Source: an uncultured Eubacteriales bacterium (GTDB taxonomy: Bacteria; Bacillota; Clostridia; Christensenellales; Borkfalkiaceae). From it: 13,675 nucleotides of DNA. Positions 1 through 5,749 of the stretch are shown here, piece after piece. Position 1 is the first letter of the stretch. Each line of letters opens with the position of its first letter. A program made the translations under genes and the position numbers. The notes under the pieces were generated by a model. That model searched no databases, was not told the DNA's origin, and worked only from the letters and a program-made list of their open reading frames with translations. The stretch covers positions 1 through 13,675 of the forward strand of contig URKE01000049.1 of assembly GCA_900548285.1 (NCBI GenBank), given 5' to 3'.

Positions 1-875
1 GACACTATTTCCAGCCTATCGTCAAACCAATAGACGGCGGGGGACAATTCTTCCGACCACTTATTATGAACGCAAGCGTTTATCCAAGCTTCCTTGAATG
101 CTTCGCTATTAAACAGGCGTTGTTCTTTTCTCGGGCGAACGGATACGTCTATAAACGTTTCGTTTAATGCGTCGCAATAGTTGATAACCTTTTCAAGCGA
201 TTCTATAAGGCAAGTAAAACCATATTCGTTGCGTTTTACAAACACCGATTTATCCGTTCCCTTGAATACGGCGACTTTTATTGAGTTCATATTCTCGTCG
301 GCAAGTATATCCGCAAGAATATTGAATTTCCCGTCGGCAGTAATTAAACCGAAGTTTTTATAAAAAGACTCTTCGTTTATATGTATGCCGTGAGAAACAA
401 GGTATTGCTTCAGCTTGTTAAAAGTGTAGTTATCTCGCAATACCGGAATATCTCTTATAGATTTTTCGGGAATAGAAACGGTTTCGGCATATTTCTCTTC
501 GATTTGTTCTTCCGTCATACTGCGACAACTTGTCCCGACGCGTATAAAACACCCTGCGGCACTACGACCATATTTTTTAATATAGTAAAGTGCTTTGCCC
601 TTACTCACTTTAATTTCTATTACGTTTTTGCCGTCAACGTACTTTGTCCCGAGTTCAACAAAAGCCTGCGGATTAGGCAAGATTTGCGTTGTAATAATAT
701 CGGCAATGCGTTTTTGCGTATCGTCAATGTTATCTACGCCGATCACTGTTCCGTCATCATCTACGCCGATATAAATCGCACCATCGAAACTGTTCAAAAA
801 CGCGACGATTTCCTTCTGCAACGTATCGTTTAATATCTTCTTTAATTCTGTTCTTTCGGTTTCCTGAAAAAGCAT
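1..875 (-). CDS. AlbA_2 (Schlafen-type) / HATPase_c_4 protein, C-terminus beyond window
   Basis: I translated this minus-strand frame by hand; it stays open to the left edge, giving 291 residues of a longer protein. Residues about 1-115 have the AlbA_2 pattern: an ETERTELKK opening, then AIYIGVDDDG and VIGVDN, and a basic stretch ending in CFIRVGTSCR. The last ~38 visible residues (EAWINACVHNKW, then WFDDRLEIVS) resemble the start of the HATPase_c_4 domain found after AlbA_2 in many bacterial proteins. These are usually annotated as transcriptional regulators or ATP-binding proteins of uncertain function, often in accessory regions. I chose ATG 875 because GAGG lies 8 nt upstream; ATG 893 is in frame but would leave a leader of only about 6 nt after the promoter. 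The gene is divergent from the recombinase. Nucleic-acid binding is a family-level inference. Confidence 0.8.
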   Translation of the reverse strand, partial: MLFQETERTELKKILNDTLQKEIVAFLNSFDGAIYIGVDDDGTVIGVDNIDDTQKRIADIITTQILPNPQAFVELGTKYVDGKNVIEIKVSKGKALYYIKKYGRSAAGCFIRVGTSCRSMTEEQIEEKYAETVSIPEKSIRDIPVLRDNYTFNKLKQYLVSHGIHINEESFYKNFGLITADGKFNILADILADENMNSIKVAVFKGTDKSVFVKRNEYGFTCLIESLEKVINYCDALNETFIDVSVRPRKEQRLFNSEAFKEAWINACVHNKWSEELSPAVYWFDDRLEIV

Positions 876-905
876 TTTCCGAACCTCACTCATAAAACTG
901 TTTCC

Positions 906-934
906 ATTATAGCATTTTTTTGAAAGTTTTTCAA
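906..934 (-). promoter_or_regulatory. Sigma-A-type promoter of the AlbA_2 gene
   Basis: Read on the minus strand, TTGAAA (929-934) is followed after exactly 17 bases by TATAAT (906-911), preceded by TG-C as an extended -10. The expected transcription start is near 899, giving a leader of about 24 nt to ATG 875 that includes its GAGG. This supports 875 over 893 as the start codon. Confidence 0.75.
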
Positions 935-1215
935 GGGTTAGAACTTCTGCTTTTGACTAATTTTAGCGAATAGCAAAAACTTTACGTAACCGTGCCGTTT
1001 GTTGCTAAAGTAAAGACGGAAATATCGACTTATGTCCTTTCGGGTTTAGATGTTATCAGAAAAGACCTTGCAGTCAAGGGAAATAAATATCGCTTAAAAA
1101 GATACTTAAAAACGACTTCTATGCAATATTTATTTCTTCTTCCTTGACTTGCCGCGTTCTTTCCTGATGGATCTTCTCTGTCGAAAGAAAAAATCGACAA
1201 AGGAGGTGTTCCTTG
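935..1215. other. Intergenic region between divergent AlbA_2 and recombinase units
   Basis: No convincing gene lies here. It holds one arm of a 15-base inverted repeat (984-998) and a 19/24-base imperfect inverted repeat (1072-1149). I could not find a well-spaced plus-strand promoter for the recombinase; TTGACT at 953-958 has no acceptable -10 at the right distance. A 51-codon GTG frame at 992-1147 lacks a ribosome binding site. Confidence 0.6.
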
Positions 1216-1267
1216 ATGTTACATAAAGGTTTCTCAAAATCACAATCGGGTTACGGCACGGTTACGT
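984..1267. repeat. Exact 15-base inverted repeat, arms 984-998 and 1253-1267
   Basis: The left arm ACGTAACCGTGCCGT is the exact reverse complement of the right arm ACGGCACGGTTACGT. The arms are 254 bases apart, one in the intergenic region and one inside the 51-codon ORF ahead of the recombinase. A similar string (TTTACCGCGTGCCG) occurs at 3243-3256. Such a repeat could bind the recombinase or a regulator, or pair in a transcript covering both arms; the role is unknown. Confidence 0.5.
1072..1149. repeat. Imperfect inverted repeat (hairpin)
   Basis: AGTCAAGG and AAATAAATAT on the left (1072-1090) pair with ATATTTATTT and CCTTGACT on the right (1126-1149). The right arm carries a few extra bases in the middle and the loop is 35 nt. 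It lies upstream of the recombinase unit; it could be an RNA structure in the leader or a protein-binding site. Confidence 0.45.
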
Positions 1268-1371
1268 CGAGTCACAAACCGGGCACAAACTTGCTACGCC
1301 GATGTCCTTGTATTTGCGATTTTTCGGGTTTATCCTTAAAACAAAAAATCAAAAGGAGTCAATTTGAATGA
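1216..1371 (+). CDS. Small ORF (51 codons) translationally coupled to the recombinase
   Basis: A perfect Shine-Dalgarno, AGGAGG at 1201-1206, lies nine bases before ATG 1216. The frame runs 51 codons and stops at 1369-1371, so its TGA overlaps the recombinase ATG (1368-1370) in the ATGA arrangement typical of coupled translation. The peptide begins MLHKGFSKSQSG, is basic, has a cysteine cluster (RRCPCIC, about residues 28-34) and no membrane segment. I do not recognise it. It may be a directionality or accessory factor for the recombinase, or a leader peptide whose translation opens the recombinase start. The recombinase also has its own AAGGAG (1353-1358), so coupling is not obligatory. The inverted-repeat arm 1253-1267 lies inside it. 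Confidence 0.5.
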   Translation: MLHKGFSKSQSGYGTVTSSHKPGTNLLRRCPCICDFSGLSLKQKIKRSQFE

Positions 1372-2912
1372 AAAATTGTGTAATTTATGCTCGTTATTCG
1401 AGCGACAGACAAACCGAGCAATCTATAGAAGGTCAACTTCGAGTTTGCTATGAATTTGCGGCGAGAAACGATTTGAATATCGTTCACGAATATATCGACC
1501 GCGCTATGACGGGTACAAACGATAACCGTAAAGACTTTCAACAAATGCTGAGCGACAGCGAACACACCAAAGAATGGGAAATTTGTCTGGTATATGCGCT
1601 TGACCGCTTCGGAAGAAACTCTATCGAGCAAGCCATAAATAAGTACAAATTACAAAAAACAGGTAAGATCGTTATATCGGCAACGCAAAAAACGTCGAGA
1701 AATATCGACGGTTCGCAAAACCTTGACGGTATTATTCTTGAAAATATGTACGTCGGCATGGCTGAATACTACTCGGCAGAGTTATCTCAAAAGGTAAAGC
1801 GTGGTATGAACGAATCTCGCATTAAAGGTAACTTTACGGGCGGTTATCTGCCCTTCGGTTATTATAAAACGGGCGACAGAAAAACAGGTGTTAAAGTCCA
1901 CGTAGATGAAAACCAAGCCGCCGTTGTAAGAAGATTATTTGAAGAATTTGCCGCAGGAAAACTTGTATCCGATCTTATTGAAGAATTTCACGAAGAAGGT
2001 ATACTTTTTAACGGAAAGCCGTTGGCGAAAACAACCGTTTACAATATGCTCAAAAACGAAAAATACATAGGCATATACAGATTCAACGGCGAAGTGTACA
2101 CGAATATCTATCCGGCAATTATATCCGAAACGTTGTTTAATATTGTAAGGGCAAAAACCGAAGCAAACAAATACGGAAAGCATAAACCAAATATCGTTTA
2201 TTTGCTTAAAAACAAAGTGAAGTGCGGTTATTGCGGTAAACAAGTAAATTCCGATGCCGGTACTTCTAAAAGCGGAGCTGTAATGCGTTACTATAAATGC
2301 GTCGGTAAACGAAAAAACAAATCTTGTCCCCACATCCCTATACGAAAAGACCTTCTTGAACAAATCGTAATCGACGCTACATACGAAGCGTTGGCAACTC
2401 CGGAGCTGATTGAAAATATTGCCGACAGAATAATGGGCGCTCATAAAAAACGAATGCAAGACGCTTCTTGTCTGAATCTTCTCGAAGAACAAATGCTTTC
2501 GATAGAAAATTCAATCAACAATCTGATAAAAGCAATGGAACAAGGCATCATAAGCCAAACAACAAAAGACCGACTGAACAGTCTTGAGCAAGAAAAAGCG
2601 GTTTTGCAAAATAAAATTGCGATAGAGAAAATAAAAGCACAATTACTTGTTAAGCGTGACGATATAGTCAAATACCTAAAAACGGCTATAAAGAAAGAGC
2701 CGCGACAAATGATACAACTGATAATCAAAAACGTCGTTCTTTACAACGACAAAATAGAAATCCACTTCAATTACACGGAAGCCAAAAGACCTGATGACGA
2801 AAAGCATCGGGCCTTTTCTTTTTACTCGTTCAAGAAAAACGTCGTGATTGATCAACACAGACTCGGTAAGCCGCCGATTGAAATCGAATACGAAATAGTT
2901 CTTTCAATTTAA
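1368..2912 (+). CDS. Large serine recombinase (resolvase/invertase family)
   Basis: A 514-residue site-specific DNA recombinase that would catalyse integration or excision of the element through a serine-linked strand exchange. The N-terminal resolvase domain (about 1-145) opens YARYSSDRQ, with Ser11 as the expected nucleophile and Arg9 beside it; DRFGRN (79-84) is the second conserved motif. The Recombinase domain (about 155-265) includes GGYLPFGY and an ENQAAVVRRLFEEF segment. A zinc ribbon follows with Cys286, Cys289, Cys311 and Cys320, then a coiled coil (about 363-425) typical of large serine integrases. Length and all catalytic features are intact. The start is supported by AAGGAG at 1353-1358. 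The gene overlaps the preceding small ORF by ATGA. A terminator-like hairpin lies within its last 130 bases. Confidence 0.95.
   Translation: MKNCVIYARYSSDRQTEQSIEGQLRVCYEFAARNDLNIVHEYIDRAMTGTNDNRKDFQQMLSDSEHTKEWEICLVYALDRFGRNSIEQAINKYKLQKTGKIVISATQKTSRNIDGSQNLDGIILENMYVGMAEYYSAELSQKVKRGMNESRIKGNFTGGYLPFGYYKTGDRKTGVKVHVDENQAAVVRRLFEEFAAGKLVSDLIEEFHEEGILFNGKPLAKTTVYNMLKNEKYIGIYRFNGEVYTNIYPAIISETLFNIVRAKTEANKYGKHKPNIVYLLKNKVKCGYCGKQVNSDAGTSKSGAVMRYYKCVGKRKNKSCPHIPIRKDLLEQIVIDATYEALATPELIENIADRIMGAHKKRMQDASCLNLLEEQMLSIENSINNLIKAMEQGIISQTTKDRLNSLEQEKAVLQNKIAIEKIKAQLLVKRDDIVKYLKTAIKKEPRQMIQLIIKNVVLYNDKIEIHFNYTEAKRPDDEKHRAFSFYSFKKNVVIDQHRLGKPPIEIEYEIVLSI
2784..2823 (+). terminator. Terminator-like hairpin inside the recombinase 3' end
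   Basis: AAAAGACCTGATG (2784-2796) faces CATCGGGCCTTTT (2805-2817) with one A-C mismatch and one G-U pair, an 8-base loop, and then CTTTTT. It has the form of an intrinsic terminator but lies about 90 bases before the stop codon. It could attenuate full-length recombinase mRNA. Ribosomes translating through would disrupt it. Confidence 0.4.
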
Positions 2913-2951
2913 CCAAGATGTCGGATAAAAACGTCGTCTTTTTTTATGAAA

Positions 2952-2988
2952 AAAATGCACCAAGATTTTGAATAAGCCTGTGCATTTT
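2952..2988. repeat. 9-bp hairpin downstream of the recombinase
   Basis: AAAATGCAC (2952-2960) pairs perfectly with GTGCATTTT (2980-2988) across a 19-base loop. There is no clean T-tract directly after it, so it is a weak terminator candidate. The right arm and the bases after it (GTGCATTTTaaGATTTT) recur at about 3151-3167. Confidence 0.4.
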
Positions 2989-3028
2989 AAGATTTTCGTT
3001 CTTAAAAAAATATTTGATATAAAAACAG

Positions 3029-3057
3029 TTGGAAAACAACTTTTTAGATGATATAAT
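3029..3057 (+). promoter_or_regulatory. Extended -10 promoter of the candidate ncRNA
   Basis: TTGGAA (3029-3034) is followed after 17 bases by TATAAT (3052-3057), with TGA immediately before it as an extended -10. The expected start is near 3064. The -35 is embedded in AGTTG-GAAAA-CAACT, a 5-bp inverted repeat that could be an operator. Confidence 0.7.
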
Positions 3058-3187
3058 ACAAAAGCAAGTTTACGCAAATTGCTTGCATTAAAAAATAGTC
3101 GTTAAAAAAGTTTTAGTGTGAAACAAGCTTGTTTTTTACCCATTGAATGTGCATTTTTCGATTTTGAGTTAGATAAAAATCGGCTCG

Positions 3188-3212
3188 TTAATATATACAA
3201 AGTATATATTAA
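3188..3212. repeat. Perfect 11-bp AT-rich stem-loop
   Basis: TTAATATATAC (3188-3198), loop AAA, GTATATATTAA (3202-3212). It lies inside the candidate ncRNA unit. It may be an RNA hairpin or a dyad binding site for a DNA-binding protein. Confidence 0.6.
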
Positions 3213-3265
3213 AATCTCGAAAAAATAAATGTTCAGTTGGGGTTTACCGCGTGCCGCCAAAAGGA

Positions 3266-3311
3266 AATAATACGAACACCGAGACAAATTCGGGGTTCGT
3301 ATTATTCTTTT
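3266..3311 (+). terminator. Strong hairpin terminator of the candidate ncRNA
   Basis: AATAATACGAAC (3266-3277) pairs perfectly with GTTCGTATTATT (3295-3306). After one mismatch, CCGA (3279-3282) pairs with TCGG (3290-3293). CTTTT follows. The length of the stem is unusual for a simple terminator and may be part of the RNA's functional fold. Confidence 0.65.
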
Positions 3312-3361
3312 CTAACGATTATTTCGGTATCAGAATTGAATTATGAATACTTACGACGGAT

Positions 3362-3391
3362 AGCCGGGCGAATTGTATCGCTCGGCTTTTT
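3362..3391 (+). terminator. Intrinsic terminator
   Basis: AGCCGGGCGA (3362-3371) pairs with TCGCTCGGCT (3378-3387) through nine Watson-Crick pairs and one G-U, with a 6-base loop and a TTTTT run to 3391. It is the second terminator upstream of the metallopeptidase promoter, insulating that gene from the recombinase and ncRNA units. Confidence 0.8.
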
Positions 3392-3406
3392 CTATGCCGA
3401 GAAAGA

Positions 3407-3435
3407 TTGAAAAAATTGCAAAAATATGTTATACT
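3407..3435 (+). promoter_or_regulatory. Promoter of the metallopeptidase gene
   Basis: TTGAAA (3407-3412), a 17-base spacer, then TATACT (3430-3435) with TG at 3427-3428 (extended -10). The start is expected near 3442, leaving a leader of about 80 nt to the TTG start at 3524. A small hairpin, CTATA/TATAG (3497-3511), sits directly before the ribosome binding site. Confidence 0.7.
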
Positions 3436-3523
3436 CTATAAAAAAGAATATGCTTATTGTTTCAAAGGCACTCGCAACACTTAAGTTGATCGCTGACTAT
3501 AATTCGTATAGAGGGGGAAAACA

Positions 3524-5143
3524 TTGAAAAAGAACAAGAAAATAGCATTGATTATATGCGTTTTGTTAGTCATATGTAGTTTTGTAGGTGTCTTGATTTA
3601 TCACAACGCCACCGTTAAACAATATAAAGAACAACAATACCTGCAAATCGACGGCTATCATAACGCAAAAATGAATTCTATCAAAAAAGGTAGAATAATA
3701 TTATATCTTGAAACGTCGCTTTCCCTATCAAAGCAAAAGGAAATGCAACTTTTTGACGTGATAGAGAAAGATTACCAAACTCTCGAATCTGCATTGAACT
3801 TAAAGTCCGACGTTAAAGTAGCCATAATTTCCGACGAATATATTTTGTCATCGAACAACGGATTTATCTATCATGATGGTATAGTCTTATGCAATTCAGG
3901 CGCATTTGAAAACGGAAAATACAAAACGGCGCTTATGGGCGCGTATATGAAAACAACTGAAACATGGAAACAAGTTGCCGCAACTCATTATTATTTCAAC
4001 AAAGGGGCAAGCGTAGACATTTCCAAACTGAAAGACTATTATGCGCAAAATGAAGACGATTTACTGCTCACGTTGTTTCAGGGCTATTTTAATGCATCAT
4101 TTGCCTCGGACGAAGTTATAGATATAGCCAATATGACAGCCGTCAGTTTAGGAAAATACATCATCGATAACTATTCGTTCGACGACTTTTTGAATGCGTC
4201 TTTAACGGATTACCGATGCGAATGGTTATCCCAAAACGGTATAAACACTTCGTTTGACGTTCCGTTTGACTTGTCGTGGCTTAGCGGCGCTGTATATTCC
4301 CAAAAACTCTTACAATACCCTCTCGTTATCGAAACGAAAAACAGAGTCTATTACCTTGATAGTTTTCACTCCGAACGCAGCAGTGCAACATTTGATCGCC
4401 CAAGAGCCGTTATAGAGCATTTGTCAAACGGAAACGCCGGTGTTAATAAAGTCTTAGAATATATAAAATCAAACGCAACAAAAAACACTTCGGATACGAT
4501 TCAAAAAAACGCCGAAGCAAAAATAGAGTATTATATTTCATCTGATGAGATAGGCACGGAAGCCGACGTCAACAACAAAAAAGTATATTTGAAAGATCCG
4601 AGCGAATTCGTTCATGAAACCGCACATATTTTGACGTTGAATAATAATCGGGTTGACGGCGCATGGCTTGCCGAAGGAATAGCAGAATACTTATCTCGTG
4701 AAATCAGCGGTGTAACTTCCGATGTGGATTACAGAATGTATCATTCGTTCGTCGCTTCCGATGTAACGGTAGATTTGAAAAGTTTTGTCGAAGATGTAAA
4801 AACGCAATATAAAAGTTCCGGCGGAAGTTTCGATAGTTTTGACGTGTTTGAATTTTATTTGCTTGAACAGTCGATTGCCTACGTTACTTTGACAAAGCCG
4901 GAATATAAACATAAAATCAAATTCCCTTATGCAACAACAAGCGTGAAAGATTTGAGATATTCGTCTTCCGGCGATAAAGGCAACAATCTCACATACCCGG
5001 AATCGTATTTATTTGTGAAATATTTGATTAACGAATACGGATTAAATAACGTTTTGAATTGTTGTTTGACTTATGATTTAGAGCAATCATTTAACGAAAC
5101 TTATGATGTGCTATATTCGAATTTTATTAAGGCAATACAATAA
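3524..5143 (+). CDS. Membrane-anchored gluzincin-type metallopeptidase (peptidase MA-like)
   Basis: A 539-residue protein with an N-terminal signal anchor (lysines at 2-6, hydrophobic 7-26), so the bulk should face outside the membrane. The zinc signature HETAH (364-368) is followed by WLAEGIAEYL (381-390). His364 and His368 are the expected zinc ligands, Glu365 the catalytic base and Glu384 the third ligand, as in Peptidase_MA-like gluzincins. A YPESYLFVKYLINEYG segment (491-506) matches the helix after the active site in that family. Residues 30-330 resemble nothing I recognise and may bind substrate or wall. The start is TTG, with GAGGGGG 7-13 bases upstream. The gene has its own promoter and terminator and is probably cargo of the accessory block. 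The substrate is unknown. Confidence 0.8.
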   Translation: MKKNKKIALIICVLLVICSFVGVLIYHNATVKQYKEQQYLQIDGYHNAKMNSIKKGRIILYLETSLSLSKQKEMQLFDVIEKDYQTLESALNLKSDVKVAIISDEYILSSNNGFIYHDGIVLCNSGAFENGKYKTALMGAYMKTTETWKQVAATHYYFNKGASVDISKLKDYYAQNEDDLLLTLFQGYFNASFASDEVIDIANMTAVSLGKYIIDNYSFDDFLNASLTDYRCEWLSQNGINTSFDVPFDLSWLSGAVYSQKLLQYPLVIETKNRVYYLDSFHSERSSATFDRPRAVIEHLSNGNAGVNKVLEYIKSNATKNTSDTIQKNAEAKIEYYISSDEIGTEADVNNKKVYLKDPSEFVHETAHILTLNNNRVDGAWLAEGIAEYLSREISGVTSDVDYRMYHSFVASDVTVDLKSFVEDVKTQYKSSGGSFDSFDVFEFYLLEQSIAYVTLTKPEYKHKIKFPYATTSVKDLRYSSSGDKGNNLTYPESYLFVKYLINEYGLNNVLNCCLTYDLEQSFNETYDVLYSNFIKAIQ

Positions 5144-5182
5144 AGCAGATGTTTAAACAAACTCCTTTATCATCCGCCAATC

Positions 5183-5223
5183 AAAACCTAAATCGAATAC
5201 GAAAGTGTTCGGATTAGGTTTTT
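5183..5223 (+). terminator. Intrinsic terminator after the metallopeptidase
   Basis: AAAACCTAAATCGAA (5183-5197) pairs with TTCGGATTAGGTTTT (5208-5222) with one mismatch and one G-U, a 10-base loop, and then TTC and TTTT. It lies 40 bases past the peptidase stop and just left of the presumed junction with host-like sequence. Confidence 0.8.
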
Positions 5224-5247
5224 CTTTTGCAAAAATTCAAGTTTTAA

Positions 5248-5685
5248 CTGCGTTTTTCGGTTGTCGGCGAAAACGCGTTCGAAACTGCGGGAAAGAGAAA
5301 AGAGGAGACCAAGGCTGACGAGAAAGAATTCGAACTCGAACTTGCCGTGAAAAAAAGCGAATCGAATTTTGTCGTATTCACTTACGAAACGGAAAACGAA
5401 AAAGGTGAAAACGAAACCAAATATGAGTGCGAAATTTACGAGGGCGGCAAAAAAATTCAGGAAACCGAATTTAAAATAGAGGAAAAAGACGGCAAAACCG
5501 AGATAAAATTCGAGCTGGAAAAAGACGGGAAATCCGACGGGGTCGAATATAAAATCGTTCGCCGTTCCGAAAATAAATTCGACATAAAAAGAGAAATCAA
5601 CAACAAAAAGTCGTATATTCTTGCGGGAAAACTCGCAGACGGATATGTATTCACTTATTCCAACGGATATTCCGAACAACTTTAA
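5248..5685 (+). pseudogene. 5'-truncated remnant of a charged, beta-rich protein
   Basis: The frame opens after TAA at 5245-5247 and runs 145 codons to 5685. There is no ATG, GTG or TTG until GTG 5347, which has no ribosome binding site. The 33 codons before that GTG look fully coding, with the same Lys/Glu-rich style as the rest, so the start seems to be lost rather than late. The protein alternates short hydrophobic strands with KxExE-like turns (FVVFTYETEN, KYECEIYEGG, EYKIVRRSEN), which suggests a beta-sheet domain, perhaps from a secreted or lipoprotein. I do not recognise the family. The break coincides with the right edge of the AT-rich accessory block. A short functional protein from GTG 5347 (112 aa) is possible but less likely. 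Confidence 0.55.
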
Positions 5686-5720
5686 ATATCTCGCGATAAA
5701 AAACTTTCTCAATTAAAAAA

Positions 5721-5749
5721 AACGGTTCTTTCAAAAGAACCGTTTTTTT
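5721..5749. terminator. Bidirectional terminator between convergent genes
   Basis: AACGGTTCTTT (5721-5731) pairs perfectly with AAAGAACCGTT (5734-5744). It is flanked by A8 on the left and T7 on the right, so it works on either strand. It serves the remnant gene ending at 5685 and the LysR gene ending at 5748. Confidence 0.85.

Larger units (their letters stand above)
3064..3311 (+). ncRNA. Candidate structured non-coding RNA (~250 nt)
   Basis: A near-consensus promoter (3029-3057) and a strong hairpin terminator (3266-3311) bracket about 250 bases without a credible gene. Within it are a hairpin at about 3062-3081 (AAGCAA/TTGCTT), a 14-base palindrome AAACAAGCTTGTTT at 3121-3134, and a perfect 11-bp stem with a 3-base loop at 3188-3212. 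The only frame of note is a 13-codon ATG frame (3228-3269, ending in CGK-free basic residues AAKRK) with no Shine-Dalgarno. I could not match it to 6S, tmRNA, RNase P or a riboswitch. It could instead be the leader of the metallopeptidase, ending in a conditional terminator, or an antisense or cargo RNA of the element. Start and end are inferred from the signals. Confidence 0.45.
1..5247. mobile_element. Probable integrated accessory block (approximate limits)
   Basis: The block contains a large serine recombinase, an AlbA_2-type gene and an anchored metallopeptidase, each a single transcription unit with AT-rich promoters. Base composition changes visibly around 5230-5250 to the richer host-like genes. 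The first sequence to the right is a reading frame lacking a start codon, as expected if the block disrupted a host gene. The left limit lies outside the window and no attL/attR duplication was found by eye, so the limits are inferred. Several small accessory genes could also have accumulated independently. Confidence 0.35.

Noticed and set aside
181..833. Two plus-strand frames opposite the AlbA_2 gene
   Set aside because: They are shadows of the minus-strand AlbA_2 frame, which has domain motifs and a promoter.
953..981. TTGACT at 953-958 as -35 for the recombinase
   Set aside because: No -10-like hexamer occurs 16-18 bases downstream.
992..1147. Plus-strand GTG frame of 51 codons (VPFVAKVKTEIS...) upstream of the small ORF
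   Set aside because: No Shine-Dalgarno, stop codons directly upstream, and it covers an inverted repeat; codon pattern alone is not enough.
3102..3287. Minus-strand 61-codon frame in the recombinase-peptidase interval
   Set aside because: It runs opposite the hairpins of the candidate ncRNA, lacks a ribosome binding site, and shows no conserved feature.
1072..3311. CRISPR array or tandem repeat
   Set aside because: The repeats present are isolated dyads and one pair of imperfect direct repeats; there is no regular repeat-spacer spacing.
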